Source of the DNA: Brassica napus
Taxonomy: Eukaryota; Streptophyta; Magnoliopsida; Brassicales; Brassicaceae
DNA length: 64,000 nt
Assembly: GCF_020379485.1 (NCBI RefSeq)
Contig: NC_063452.1
Span: 24,248,770-24,312,769 of the forward strand
Direction of reading: 5' to 3'
Of this stretch, positions 1 to 11,765 are shown piece after piece (position 1 is the first letter of the stretch; the number at the start of each line of letters is the position of its first letter). The notes below the pieces were generated by a model. It worked only from the letters and a program-made list of their open reading frames with translations. It did not search any database and was not told the DNA's origin. A program made the position numbers and the translations under genes.

Positions 1-1421
1 AGCAGGATTTTAAATCAGGACACAGCAGAAAGCTTACTGGTGAATTTTTAATCTCTTGAAGAAACTCTGACAGAGCTGAATCAGCTTGCTGTCGTATTTC
101 ATGACTAGAGTCGCTCAACATATTGAATAACCCTGGGAGTTCGCCGAAAAACACAAATAAATAAACTTGGATAAGGCCATATATATATATATATCTAGCT
201 GAAGTTATCAAAACTACAATTACCATCAAGAAAATCTGGCAGAAACCCGAGCATATCAATGTCTGGAACACTGTCAAGAACAGTGATCCATCCTACCAGA
301 AATTGTCGAACATAAGGGTTTAAAACGTTCATGCGTTCTTTTAACAGGGGTATGAATTCCTCAATACTGCAAAATCCAAATGCCAAAAAAGTGAAATCAC
401 ATGGAGAGTCAGTTCTTTGAAGTTAACAATATCAGTTTTGTTTCTGACAAGCACAACCGAAAAAGCTAGCTTACACACCTGAATTGATCACTCTCTGTCA
501 CAATATCCTATTCAACAAGGTACAAGTATAACTCTAGTCAGCATATGATCAACCAAAATATATATAAACCACTAATGTGTAAGAAAAAACTATCCATACC
601 TTAACGAGGCGATCCAAAAGATGAGCAGCACTTTGGACATTGGCATCAGAATCAGCCGAGAGTTTGCATAAAGCATCAAAAATCTTATTGAAGAACAAAA
701 TGAACTCCCCTCTCACAACCTGTAGTAAACCACATGGTGCATCAATGGCTATAGCACATAAGATAAAACCAATCGACACGGATGTTAAGTACTATAGTCT
801 TTACCTTTGCAATGTTATAGAGAGCTTCACATGCATAGTACCGAACTCGGCTATCTTGATCGGTAAAGGAGTCAATCACAGGTGGGACTATTTGCTTCAC
901 GTTCGACAAATCAAAATCAACAATCAGATTGGATTAGAGTAAAAAATAACATTGATAAACAATGTAGCAGTCTATTTACATATAGATACCTCAAGGTATT
1001 GAGCAGCTTCTGTGGCCAAACCAACAGTTACAGCAGCTAAGCCAATGAGTCCACCCTATGCAAAAATACAAAGAACATTGCAGTAAAAATCGAAAACCCT
1101 AACAGATCTAAAAATGCTAAAGAAATCAAACCTTTCGATGATTAGCTTGAGGAGATTTAGCAAACTCCTTAATCAACACATCAATGACTTTGGAGATCTT
1201 GTCATGGTCACCCGCAGCAATTAAAAGCTTCACAGTATTCTCAATCTACAAATCAAAAAGACGCAAAACGCACATATCATCATCATCGTCATCGTTATGA
1301 AAACCCTAAGATGCAGATTTGATTGACAAACCTCAATCGCAGCATTTTTGCGCTTCTCGTAGAGTTTATCGGAGAGGTTGCGATGAACGGCGGCGGGAAT
1401 CGCCGAAAGAGCGTCTGACAT
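1..1421 (-). CDS. VAC14: VAC14 homologue, N-terminal third (partial, runs off left edge)
   Basis: Eight exons on minus can be read with GT/AG borders: 1421-1332, 1245-1132, 1055-990, 894-805, 719-600, 507-479, 366-224 and 132-38. They join in phase into about 249 residues beginning [20 protein letters not shown]. The next donor is at 37-36 and the remaining two thirds lie outside the window. The protein is helical-repeat (HEAT/ARM) in character, for example [13 protein letters not shown] and [19 protein letters not shown], as in the VAC14 N-terminal domain. VAC14 is known as the scaffold for the PIKfyve/Fab1 kinase and Fig4 phosphatase, which control phosphatidylinositol 3,5-bisphosphate on endosome and vacuole membranes. 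I see no stop or frameshift. The start was chosen because exon 1 is exactly 30 codons and matches the plant family N-terminus I remember (At2g01690). Confidence 0.88.
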
Positions 1422-2484
1422 GTTGTAAACAAGAATCAACCTAAATCGAAATCTCCGACGACCTAAATCGCGATCAGAAGAGCGGCGGAGTGTTCAACAC
1501 GAAAGCAATCAGATCTGCTGAAGAAGAAGAAGAAGATGGAGGCGACTCATCTGTGGCTACGCAGTTACTCGCTTTCCCCGAATGAGTTTTGATTTGCGGA
1601 TTAACGAAATTTATGACTGTTATTAAATTTTATTTATTTTCGTTAATGCTTTTATTTTGTTTTTGATGGGAAAAAAATCAACACACAAGTCACAAGTGGT
1701 GTTTTTCTGTAAAAGAAGTAGAGACACAATGAAAAGTGCGTGATCACAGTACGAGATGACATATTATGATATTAATACCATATATAGAATTTGCAAATAT
1801 TTTTAAATTTAATTTTTAATGATTTCTAAATATTACTAATGTATTTTTTTCTTAAAATTACAAATACATTTTTGTTTAAACATGATTTTTTTATTAAAAA
1901 ATACTGTCATTTGGACTTTTTATTTGATAAATTATTTTGAAATCTGTTGTTATTGAAAATATTTTAAGTTATAAATTTTAAGATTCAGTGTTTTGGTAGA
2001 AATTTTTAGTTACAAAAAAATCAAAAATCTCATATTTTATGAGTTTCTAAATTAGTTTTAACTAGAATCATTGTAATTTTCAACTCACCTAAAGTCATCT
2101 AAAACTAAAAAGTTTACATTCTAAAATAGTAACTATACATACTGTAAAAGTAATAGCTGTTTTTTTAAGTTTTATGTTTGCATGTGTTAGTGACTTAGTG
2201 TTATGAAAGTTAACATGTTTGACATATCAGTAGTGGCTATTATATAATAATATAATGAACTATGTGGGTATACAATTAAAGTATTTTGTGAATATAAGAA
2301 CTATGTAGATGGCTAATTAATTTGTTACCTTCATCATTATATTCTAAGTTGATTATCTGAAGAGAAACCATACATACAATCTCACGAGTATGGATACTCA
2401 TACTACAAAACATTAATGAAATTGAATGTTCAAAGTTCATTGCCATTGTAAGGTTATCTCCTCGACTTCACTTGGTGGAATGGT
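1422..2484. other. VAC14 upstream region, then AT-rich intergenic DNA
   Basis: A purine-rich 5' UTR-like stretch with GAAGAA repeats lies at about 1515-1540. Beyond about 1620 the sequence is AT-rich with no coding signal I can support on either strand. Confidence 0.5.
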
Positions 2485-3180
2485 TAACTCTTATTAGGCC
2501 CGGGCGTTCGGACCGGTTCCTTTCAGGTCTGAGTTTTTTGAGTCCTAAATATTTAGACCTAATAGGTACTTAAAAATTTTCGGTTAGGACCGGTTCTTCT
2601 CGGATCCGGGTCGGTTCGGGTCTATAATTAAAATACCCATAAAATGTCCGTAATTTTTCGGATCCATATCGGGTCCGGGTATTTAGGATCTAAAAAAGAC
2701 ATGATATACTTAATTCCATCAAATTTAGTTGATATTTGTCATATATATTTAAAGTTTTACAAAATAACTTAAATGAAACTATTAATAATTAAAATAAAAC
2801 ATTTTTAAACTCTAAATTTTACATTTTAAAACTTCATATTACTTAAAAATGTTAAAAAATAATAATAAATGTTGTTAACAAAAGATATTTCAACTAAATC
2901 ATAAAATAATATATATAAAATAGAACACGAAAACATTATAGTTTTAGATATACATGTTTTTAAGTCGGGTACAAATCGATTCTTATCGGATCGGGTATAT
3001 TCAGGTTGGTTCTTTTCGGGTCCGGATCTATTCGGGTCGGTTCCTTTCGGTTCCGGTTCTTTCGGATAAAAAAATTTAGACCCAAAAGGTATTTGTAAAT
3101 TTTCGGTCCGGTTCCGAATCGGGTATTTTTGGGTCGGTTCCGGTTTTCGGGTCAGGTTAAAATGCCCATGGCTAACTCTT
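2485..3180. mobile_element. hAT-like MITE with 8-bp target duplication
   Basis: The octamer TAACTCTT occurs at 2485-2492 and again at 3173-3180, flanking a segment of 680 bp. The segment starts ATTAGGCCCGGGCGTTCGG and its right end, read in reverse, starts GCCATGGGCATTTTAACC. These share a short degenerate terminal inverted repeat (GGCCCGGGCGTT against GCCATGGGCATT). Subterminal regions at 2495-2640 and 2960-3165 are rich in CGGGTCGGTTC-like motifs, while the centre is AT-rich and non-coding. An 8-bp duplication with GGGC-type termini fits the hAT superfamily. No transposase is present, so the element is non-autonomous. Confidence 0.65.
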
Positions 3181-3689
3181 GTCATCGCTTAACAAAACTG
3201 AGGAAATCAAGACTTGAGAGCAAAATACTATCTACAACAGTTCATTGGAAACACAGTGAGTCAAAGATAACTACAACAGTCTATATCTTTTAGGAGTCGA
3301 TAAATGAAAGTGAAGGACTTTTATGTGAGATTTCTACTTTTTTTTGCGATATTGAGATCCATGTGTACATAAGCAAGAGAAGACACAAAGACGAAGAAAA
3401 ACGCCGATACAAGCATGTTTATTGGTTTGAACGTATAGTACACCCGCCAAAAAACGTCACATAACATTAATCAGTTTTACAAAAATATGAATTCTACGCC
3501 TATTGCTATACTACGATTGCACCATGTGTTAGCGAGTGCTTGCTAACAACAAGAAAAGAAATTATAGCGATTGGTAGAAAATGCTAATTAAACTCACTTT
3601 GATAGTCAACTTGTTAACTATAGTTTCAACAAGCGGTCAGCCAAAGGTCAAGTTCAAGTAACATCTGCCAGCTCCATAGGTCATCAATC
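3181..3689. other. Intergenic, nothing recognised
   Basis: The stretch shows no open frame, repeat structure or RNA gene that I can support. Confidence 0.4.
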
Positions 3690-4110
3690 TCCTACATAGA
3701 ATAAGCCATTATAGCTTGAGAAAACACCCTTTTGCCGAGCTCCCCTCCCCCCATGAGTAAACCTGTAATCCTCTTGTTATCTGAAGGCAACCCCAGTGCG
3801 AAATTGAGTATGGTCCATATGTTATCTTTTTCCCAGCTTGGTTAGCAGGTTCGACGCTAGTGAACGACTATACTCTAGTGCTAGGAGTCTTAAAGAAAGT
3901 TGTCCATGGCTTAGTATGATATGGTGGTGACAATATCACTGCACTATCATGGTAGTAAACCAACTGAGATTCTGACTGGGTTATCTCCAATGGGAAAGGT
4001 CCTAAGGAATGAGTCAATATATATAGCAGCACTTCAAGCGTAACAGTTTCACCCGTGCCAAAGGGGTAGCTCCCAAGCCTATTTGCTTCTGATATGTTCC
4101 AATAACAATA
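3690..4110 (-). pseudogene. OST1A: Ribophorin I (OST1) relic
   Basis: Minus-strand codons give GTGETVTLEVL, ILTHSLGPFP, EITQSESQLVYYHDSAVILSP and KTPSTRV, the central part of plant ribophorin I. That protein is the non-catalytic subunit 1 of the ER oligosaccharyltransferase, which N-glycosylates nascent proteins. After KTPSTRV the frame shifts (about 3868-3880). Codons for the segment up to KITYGPYS then run directly into SHWGCLQIT, so roughly 40-50 residues are deleted internally. Both ends of the roughly 600-residue protein are missing. Its position between VAC14 and a RIE1 relic matches At2g01720, so I read it as the decayed syntenic copy and not as a transposed fragment. Confidence 0.75.
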
Positions 4111-4440
4111 AAAAATGTCTCGAGACTTCAGACTTATTGAAAGCAAAGGAAAAATTTACTCTTGTTTCTTCAAAATATATATCGTCTCTTGTGTTTTGTT
4201 ATCAAATCCCCATGACTTTCACTTCATCAGAAATTCAGACAATATAAAAAAGGTTTGATATGTTTATTATCACAAATCCAACACTAAAAGAATTAATCCT
4301 CTCTCTCTCTTTTCCTCTTTGCTTTTACATGATTGATACATTCACCAAGACAAATGAAACAGCCTTTCTTTCTCTATTTGAATTGCCTCACATCACCATC
4401 ATTCGCTCCCTTACCACTTTACATGTACACATTCATTCTC

Positions 4441-5905
4441 CTACATCCTCTTTCCCATTCTTGCAAACCTTCTCGCTACTCCGAATATCACCGCCTTTGT
4501 CAACAGCCCTTTGTCCAATGTACACGCAAGCGCAATCGCCCCTCCCACCACTAGCATCTTCGGTATGTTTTTCCCAGACAACGGCTTCTCATCTCCTGCA
4601 ACCTCTCCTGTCGAATCCCTCTCGTTCATAAACTCCTCCACACTCACTTTAGTGTTGATTTGAGCCATGATGGCACTTGGTGATAAACCTGCTCCTGCTG
4701 CTTTAGCCCTCTGATACGCACGTAACCCTGGCTCTATTTTCTTCACCGCACCCCACATCCCCTGTCTCACCCCGAGCTTTGCTATCTCCCACGGTATCCC
4801 CATATCTTCGTGATGAAATAGTAGAACCTCGCAAGATGTCATCTCACCATTCCCTCTTTTCGATTCAACTACACAAACGATAAAAAAAAAAAAAAAAATG
4901 AAATTACATAACATAGACAAAAGTACATGACAGTGGTACTACATACCTGCACGGATGCACCAGCTTGAATAGTATAAGTCAACACGCCGTGGCTTGCTTT
5001 GTCGTGGTACAGACAGGTATTGTACTCCCTAAAACAAAATACAATAGAATAACAAAACTCAGATCCACAAGAACCTAAACAAATTTTGGGGCTATAGACA
5101 ATTTTGTAAGAGTTTATTTATATTATTATTTATTTACAAATTTAAAGGCCTGTATATATATTTAACTTTTTTTTTTAAAGAACACTACCTTAGTAACGCA
5201 GTAAAAGACTCGGCCAGCGTCCCATATTCTCCGGCCTATGATATACTCCCTGTCGCTACAAAAGAACGGGAACTGCCACAAAAGATACCACAGTCAATAG
5301 AGCGACAAAAAAAAAAAAAAAAGCTTGGTATAAACAAGAAGAGAGTTGTGTGTAACCTTGCGGACCCATTGAACAACCATAGTCCCAGTATCCTTACAAG
5401 CCTCGAGCGTCGACGAAAACAAAAGCATATCATCCCAGTTGGAACGGAAGTCATCATCCCAGAAGAAATCCCTCACCATCTCAGGAGTGGCGTCTTCGAA
5501 CACAGTTCTGCTACGGTACTGTGGGGGCCCATCGTGAGGATCTCTTCTCCAAGCTTGGTAAGAGAAGGTGGGAGTAGACCGGTCCATCATCTGAATCCAG
5601 GAAGGACCACCGTCTTTGACCTCGACCAAGTTCCATAGATGCCTAAAATCATCGCCCGTCACAAACCCAGATTTCTCTTTATAAACCTGGCGAGATTCAA
5701 ATGAATTGACGGTGGTAGTAGTAGTGGCGGCGGGAAGGGGAAGGTTGTTGTTGAAGAAGGTGAAGATTTTATCATCTCTGGCCCAACTTGGTCTCCATAC
5801 CCAACCCACCAAAACCCCGACAACGACAGCGATCCAGAGCGGCGCTATGAAAAGTAAGAGATCAGGGGAGCAGAAGGTGGGGAAGAAAGAACTCAGCTCC
5901 ATCAT
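4441..5905 (-). CDS. START-domain membrane protein (lipid-transfer/polyketide cyclase-like superfamily)
   Basis: Four exons on minus with clean GT/AG borders, 5905-5357, 5272-5189, 5028-4947 and 4868-4441, give a 380-residue protein with no stop or frameshift. Residues about 14-40 (LLLFIAPLWIAVVVGVLVGW) form an N-terminal membrane anchor. Residues about 80-310 form a START domain with VKDGGPSWIQMMDRSTPTFSYQAWRRDP, FWDDDFRSNWDDML and DREYIIGRRIW. The C-terminus has a second hydrophobic segment, MLVVGGAIALACTLDKGLL. The architecture matches the plant family of At4g14500 and At3g23080, whose ligand is unknown to me. START domains bind sterols or other lipids in a closed cavity. I recall no such gene between At2g01720 and At2g01740, so it may have moved here. 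Confidence 0.85.
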
Positions 5906-7012
5906 CTAGACCACTGAGATGATGGAGAAACGAAGTAATCGGGGTGATTGCTTGGAGACCAAGGGGAGGAGAAGGAAAGGGAGAATAAAAGAGACGGTAA
6001 AAGGAGGAAAGTAATCTATATTGACCCAGTTGGAAATTTTGTATTCTCAATACCCCACTTCTTTTCTAACTACCCTACCATATTTCCCTTCTCTTTATTA
6101 CCCTCAGCTATTATATTATTATCTATTTCTTGCTGACCCCACACCTTACTTTCTAATTTTAAAAATAAAACACGGACCCCACAACTTACTTTCTAATTTT
6201 AAAAATAGAAAGCGGACCCCTCATCCTCCCACATAAAGTCCATAATTAATGGACACCTAACAGGCGACCCCACACTCCATCTACCTCTCTCCTTCGCACA
6301 GGTGTCCATCTGTTCCCTTTTTTCAGATCCTGCTCCCTTTTTTCCAACCACCTGCGATTTCTTCTTCTCTTTCAAGCTCCATTGGCGTATTTTGGAGGTT
6401 ATTTTGACGAAAATTGGTACGATTTTTTCACGAAATTTTCATACTAATATACTACTTATGTTCTATGTGTTATGGGTAACGAAAAAAATAAAAACTTAGC
6501 TGTAAAAATCTTAAAAGTTTTCAAAGGTTTTGAAAATAAAACTTGGAGAAGGTTCTCTTCTTTTAACACGATTCTTTTAACACGAGTTTGATAGGAAAAA
6601 ACATAAAAATGTTGTTAGACGATAATGTGGGTTTTGTAACATGTTATTTGTTGATTAAACATACTTAAACTGATGAAAGATTAAAGTTTTAGGTATATTG
6701 GTATGAAAATGATGTTTTTTTCAGGACTATTTTGTATATTTCTACTTATTTTTCACTGTTTTAAACCAAAATAATACATTAAAATATTGGTAGATGATAT
6801 TGTGGGTTGTATAATACCCTCTGGGTTTGTTAAAAGGTTTAAATCAACAAAAATGAAAATTTATAGAAAATACTGGAATTACTAGTACTACTAAGCTACA
6901 ATATGTATTACTTGTATTACTTGTATTACTAAATAGAGTATGTACCAAAGATCTTGGACAACTTAAATTCTTTAAACGGTTAACTCATCATAATTTTTGT
7001 TTCAGGAAATCT
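5906..7012. other. Promoter of START gene and left part of a Mutator-like element
   Basis: From about 6030 the sequence becomes pyrimidine-rich, with a twice-repeated motif CTTACTTTCTAATTTTAAAA at about 6145 and 6186. The start near 6032 (GGAAATTTTGTATTCTCAAT followed by ACCCC) weakly resembles the inverted end near 12812-12785 (GGACTTTACTCTGGATTGCCCC). This could be the left terminal inverted repeat of the element carrying the downstream transposase. I could not find a convincing 9-bp target duplication. The rest up to the transposase start is AT-rich leader. Confidence 0.35.
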
Positions 7013-9529
7013 ATGGCCTCACCTATTACAATCATATGTTTTGATTACGGAGGAAGTTACATCAAAGATGGGGGTGAGAGAAGATGGATCTCGGGAGAAG
7101 ATGAAATTCACACTCTAGTGATGAAGACAGCTGTGGAAGAGATTACGTATTCTGAATTGGTTGAAAGTATATGCAGAAAGATTAAGGCAAATGGAGATGG
7201 GATGGTGAAGATTAGTTACTTTCCAATGGTATTGTATTCGAACAAGCCATCATATATTTGGTGTGATGAAGACGTTTTGGGTTATCTCATGCAAGTAAAT
7301 CATGATAAATGTAGAAGTGTTTTACATGTGGAGATCAGCAGCGACATGGATGATACATATGGTGGTATGTCACTTTTAGGAGATGATGATGAGACTGATG
7401 ATAGCTATGTTGGTCTTTCTGATGAAGATGATGATGAAACTGATGATAGTTATGTTGGTCTTTCTGATGGGACCGAGGAAGATGACACTGAGCAAGATGG
7501 AACTGATCAGGATCATGAGATGGATGGTGTGGTCGCGCTTTACACACCCGAACAACATGAAGACATTGAGATGCATGAGAATTTAGAGCATGGGTATGAA
7601 GGAACAGAAGTAAGAGTGGAAGAAGAAGCTGGAGGAGAGGAAGTTGAAGCTGCAAGAGCGGAAGTTGAAGCTGCAAGAGCCGGAGTTGCAGCTGCAAGAG
7701 GAGGAGTTGAAGCCACGACTGCAGTAGAAGAAGAATGGGATGATGGTCTCGATTTGGTTAAGGGTCAAGAATTCAGAACTAAGGTAGCCATGCAAGTTCT
7801 AGTTCAGAGGGGTGCGCATAAGAATGGTTTTGAGTATGAAACATTGAAGTCCGATACTGTGAGATTTGTGGCAAAATGTCGAGGAGCCAAAGAAGGTTGC
7901 AAGTGGTATTTGCGTGTAGTAAAGCTTAAGAATTCAGATCTTTGGACGGTTAGAACTTACAACAAGTCTCATACATGCTCAGTAGTAACTACAAGTACCC
8001 TTAGAAACAGAAGAAGAGGCACACCACATGTTGTCGCATCTGTTTTGAGTGAAGAATATCCCGGTAGATATGACACACCAACACCAGCTGATCTGATCAG
8101 TATGGTTACCCACAAGGTTGGTGTTGATGTGTCGTATGCCACAGCATGGAGAGGAAAAAGGATGGCTGCTAATGAAGTCCGAGGTACTCCGGAAGAGAGT
8201 TTTTCTATGATACACTCCTACATGTACATGCTTAAGTTGAAGAATCCTGACTCAGTAAGTTATGTTGAAGTGGATGCGGCAAAAAGATTTAAGTATCTAT
8301 TTTTCGCATTTGGAGCTTCCATAGAAGGATTCGCAGCGATGAGGAAAGTTATCATTGTGGATGGAACACATCTAAAGCATGTTTATGGTGGAGTTCTGCT
8401 TGTTGCGACGGCTCAAGATCCGGATCGTCACCACTACCCTATCGCATTTGGTGTAGTTGATGGTGAGAAAGACGAAAGCTGGATGTGGTTTATGAATAAG
8501 TTGAGGTCAGTGATAGCAGATGAAGGCGAATTGGTGTTTCTTTCGGATAGAAATGCGAGCTTGATCAAGTCAATACGTGAGGTGTTCCCAATGGCTGCAC
8601 ATGGGTATTGTATCTGGCATTTGTCTCAAAATGTCAAAGGACATGTTTTCAACAACAGAGACGCTTGCGCAAGCAAGTTTACAGAGTGTGCACATGCTTA
8701 TACAGTGGCTGAGTTCGATGATCTCTACGATGCCTTTTCCAGAAGGTATCCTTCTGCTGCGGCGTATCTGGAGAAAAGTGTTGAAGTGAGAAAATGGGCA
8801 AGATGTTACTTTGAAGGAGACAGATACAATGTTAACACAACTAATGCAGCAGAATCCATTAATGGTGTTCTTCGGGAAGCGAGGAAATTCTTCATGCTAC
8901 CGATGATTGATGTTATCATCAAGAAAATGACTGAATGGTTTAACAAACATAGGAAGAAGGCAGCTGAAATACCAGTCACAAAGAAGCTTGTGCCAACAGT
9001 GGAAAAGGAGTTGTCAAAAAGATGTTTGGAAGCGAGGTGTTTAGATGTTGTTGAGATAAACAGCTTCCACCTTGAGTACAATGTCAATGGTAGTGACGGA
9101 AAGATTTATACGGTTGATTTGGCAAGAAAAATGTGCACCTGCAGGTGTTTTGATCTAGACAAAATCCCATGTGTTCATGCTGCTGCTGCTGCCAAGTTCT
9201 TGAGCGTAGGAAGAGATCTTCATCTACAAGAGTTTTGTTCAAAATACTATTTGGTGGAGTTGTGGGCATTGGCATACTGTAGGACGATTTATCCAGTTCC
9301 TCATATGTCTGAATGGGTCATACCTGATGAGATTCGAGCACTTAAAGTTCTTCCCCCGGTATACGAAAAAAAGAAAGGACCCACTCAAAAGCAAAGGTTT
9401 CCATCAGCCGGAGAATCTCGTGGACGAAGAAGAGGACGCGGAAGGGGAAGAGGCAGGGGCAGGGGAAGGAGAGGCGGACGTTTGCATGAGTATTTTGAAT
9501 GTGGAAGTACTTCTTCCCCCACTGAGTAA
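7013..9529 (+). CDS. MuDR-type transposase (Mutator-like element)
   Basis: A single 838-codon frame without stops. Residues about 1-110 look like the PB1-like N-terminus seen in many plant MULEs. Residues 120-230 are an acidic, repetitive linker in which DDETDDSYVGLSD is duplicated, followed by E-V-E-A-A-R-A repeats. Residues about 246-325 form the MuDR DNA-binding region with CRGAKEGCKWYLRV and H-T-C. The MULE catalytic core carries D450 (VDGTHLKHVYGG), D512 (LSDRNASL) and a candidate E614 (NAAESING). A SWIM zinc finger follows at about 708-722 (CTCRC...PCVH). The C-terminus is an RG-rich tail. The enzyme cuts and pastes the element through its terminal inverted repeats. The frame and all key residues are intact, so it may be functional. 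The DUF1985 gene to its right is convergent and probably part of the same element. Confidence 0.93.
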   Translation: MASPITIICFDYGGSYIKDGGERRWISGEDEIHTLVMKTAVEEITYSELVESICRKIKANGDGMVKISYFPMVLYSNKPSYIWCDEDVLGYLMQVNHDKCRSVLHVEISSDMDDTYGGMSLLGDDDETDDSYVGLSDEDDDETDDSYVGLSDGTEEDDTEQDGTDQDHEMDGVVALYTPEQHEDIEMHENLEHGYEGTEVRVEEEAGGEEVEAARAEVEAARAGVAAARGGVEATTAVEEEWDDGLDLVKGQEFRTKVAMQVLVQRGAHKNGFEYETLKSDTVRFVAKCRGAKEGCKWYLRVVKLKNSDLWTVRTYNKSHTCSVVTTSTLRNRRRGTPHVVASVLSEEYPGRYDTPTPADLISMVTHKVGVDVSYATAWRGKRMAANEVRGTPEESFSMIHSYMYMLKLKNPDSVSYVEVDAAKRFKYLFFAFGASIEGFAAMRKVIIVDGTHLKHVYGGVLLVATAQDPDRHHYPIAFGVVDGEKDESWMWFMNKLRSVIADEGELVFLSDRNASLIKSIREVFPMAAHGYCIWHLSQNVKGHVFNNRDACASKFTECAHAYTVAEFDDLYDAFSRRYPSAAAYLEKSVEVRKWARCYFEGDRYNVNTTNAAESINGVLREARKFFMLPMIDVIIKKMTEWFNKHRKKAAEIPVTKKLVPTVEKELSKRCLEARCLDVVEINSFHLEYNVNGSDGKIYTVDLARKMCTCRCFDLDKIPCVHAAAAAKFLSVGRDLHLQEFCSKYYLVELWALAYCRTIYPVPHMSEWVIPDEIRALKVLPPVYEKKKGPTQKQRFPSAGESRGRRRGRGRGRGRGRGRRGGRLHEYFECGSTSSPTE

Positions 9530-9537
9530 CATGGAAC

Positions 9538-9705
9538 TCTTGTACTAGGTAACACTGCACTACTCGGTACTACTGTGAACTACTATGTGTAATATGGACT
9601 ACTCGGTACTACTGTGAACTACTATGTGTAATATGGACTACTAGGTACTACTTTGGACTACCTTGAACTACTTTGAACTACTTTGAATTACTATGTAGTA
9701 TGCAT
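9538..9705 (+). repeat. ACTAC-rich minisatellite after the transposase
   Basis: A unit of about 39 bp containing GGTACTACTGTGAACTACTA and TGTGTAATATGGACTACT occurs twice in near-perfect tandem. Degenerate ACTAC/GAACTACTTT pieces continue to about 9705. It lies directly after the transposase stop codon. Confidence 0.75.
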
Positions 9706-10428
9706 GTTTCAAAGAACTTTTGTTTTTGTCTTATTATTTATTTTTAGAAAAAATATCTCATATATTACGAGATTATATGGTCATATTTGTGTTTATTTGC
9801 CAAATTAGACATAGAATACTCTTAAATTCTGAAATTAGTTGAAAACCTCTCATTTCTATAGAAAACATCCTTCTACTTCTATACTAATGTCTTGATGTGA
9901 AGGCCATAATGGGATGAAATTCCGAAAATACGCATTTTATTTAAAAAAATTATGCCAATGTGTTATATATAATCTAAAATTGTCTAAATATATTTGTATT
10001 ACTAATAAATTTAATTTCTTCAGGTTGTATTACTTAAAAATGTTCTTTTTTACAAAAATATTACTATGAAGAATGAAATATTACTACTTCCTTGAGTACT
10101 ACTAAGAGTATTCAAACATGTTTTGTTTAATATTATATTTACACGTTTTAGACATGTGCTATTTTTTTTTTTATATTTTACACGTTTTACACGTTTTAGA
10201 CATGTGCCATTTTGTTTCTTATATTTTTTTTTTCTTATTGTTGACAAATTTTGTTTGTCTTAGTAATACATAATAAACCTAGTAGTACAAATGTGCTTTC
10301 TTAAGACTTAGATCATTTTGTCCTCAATTGGGCCAAACCTGCTGCAAGACAATCACACAACACAGAACATCCTACATAAGAGATATCATTCAAGTTTTAC
10401 AGACCAACAAGCAACAAAACATAACTTC
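9706..10428. other. AT-rich spacer between convergent transposon genes
   Basis: Low-complexity AT-rich DNA. A short direct repeat containing CACGTTTTAGACATGTGC occurs at about 10142-10160 and 10188-10208. No coding signal was seen. Confidence 0.45.
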
Positions 10429-11765
10429 TTACATAAGTTCCTCATCAACAGTAGGAACAAGAACACTTTCAATAACCTGAAAATTTATACCAAACAATAT
10501 ATCAAACACATTGTATTCCACTCACTTAATAAAAACAAAACAACACGTAACACATACCTTAATTTCTCCAAGTGTGTCGTACAAATCCTCAAGAGGATAG
10601 CCCTTCATGCTGTTACTTTGGAACCGCTTTTTACACATCCTCGGACACTTACTCATACAGCCTTCTACACCTTCTCTAAATCGTGCTTTCAGAGCTGGGA
10701 TACACTCAAATGCCAGAATCTGATTGTCAAAAGAAAAAAAAAATCATAAGAAAAAAAAATACACTCGAAAAAAAGAAAAATCATAAGGATAAATCAAATT
10801 TACCTCCAAAGGAATTATGAACCCGGGAAAGTTGACATTATTCTTAGGTTTCCCTTTCAGATGCTTCATCACGCGAGTGATGGACCGGAGAGCATCTTCA
10901 AACGTCAACCGACCCCAAGGAAAGGTTTTACAAACCTCCACATCGTTGACGATTCTTAATATGAAAGGGTCGAACGGGGCATTATACCTTCCCTTCCCTC
11001 TGATAATCGTGCCTAAGAAGTAAAGCACTGCCATTTTGAGCCGATCCCCACACGCACTCATACTCAACAACTTCTCTCTCACAGATAGCATAGTGATCTC
11101 CTTATGTGATTTGAAATGCCTGTCTACAAACGCAAAGCTTCCAATCTTCTTATACTTAGCCGGGTAGTCATGGCAGTCCAATCCCGAGATGAGAGCATGC
11201 TCTCTCATTGAATACCGAATGGGCACTCCATTAACAGCAAACCAAGATGTGTCCTCTGACTCATGTAAAGGAACAGTGCGCAGTAGAAGCATCCACATAC
11301 CCTGCAGCTTCAAGTTTGGTTCATCGGGCATGTGGAAAAAATGGCAAAACTGAGGGTGGTTTTCAAACCACTGGAGCTCAGGCTTAAACCTAGCCTTCTT
11401 CAGAAACTTCACCGTCTCGGTCACATAACACTTGCTCTGTATCTTACACGTCTGGGTGAACTCGGTGTTCTTGAAACATAGCTCATCAGGTGGCAGTGGT
11501 TGGCACTCCTGTAAACCAAATAAAAATTACATTAGCATTTGTTCCTTACTAGTCTGTTTATTAGCATTTGGAAATAATTTACCTGAGATGATGCAGACTG
11601 ATTATCGGTTCCCTGATTATCAGACTCAATTCCGTGTGCTGACAGATCATCACTATCATTCTCTGTTGAAAGTTCTTCTACATGCTGCTCTTCTACAGGA
11701 GCACTGTTTCTTTTTGTGGACTTTTTCTGCTGAGATTTTTTTCTCCCTCGACCTCGGCCTGCCAT
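10429..11765 (-). CDS. DUF1985-domain protein carried by the Mutator-like element
   Basis: Four exons with consistent borders and phase, 11765-11583, 11508-10804, 10719-10558 and 10476-10429, give 365 residues. Exon 1 encodes a short basic RG/K-rich start (MAGRGRGRKKSQQKK) and an acidic serine-rich linker. Exon 2 holds a DUF1985 domain (WFENHPQFCHFFHM, FAVNGVPIRYSMREHALISGL, YFLGTIIRGKGR, FPWGRLTFEDALRSI). Exons 3-4 add a tail with a C-x3-C-x3-C cluster. In Brassicaceae, DUF1985 is frequently found with Ulp1-like SUMO proteases in MULEs (the Kaonashi/KI-MULE type); here no Ulp1 domain follows, so only the N-terminal module is present. Its function is unknown. It runs towards the transposase gene, and both appear intact. 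Confidence 0.8.

Noticed and set aside
2826..3185. 119-codon minus ORF rich in Glu-Pro
   Set aside because: It is a reading of the GGTCGGTTC-type subterminal motifs of the MITE, not a protein.
7335..7697. Antisense Leu/Gln and His-rich frames under the transposase
   Set aside because: Shadows of the acidic repeats in the transposase N-terminus.
10318..10749. 143-codon plus ORF opposite the end of the DUF1985 gene
   Set aside because: It is antisense to verified exons 3-4 and an intron of the DUF1985 gene and has no recognisable domain.
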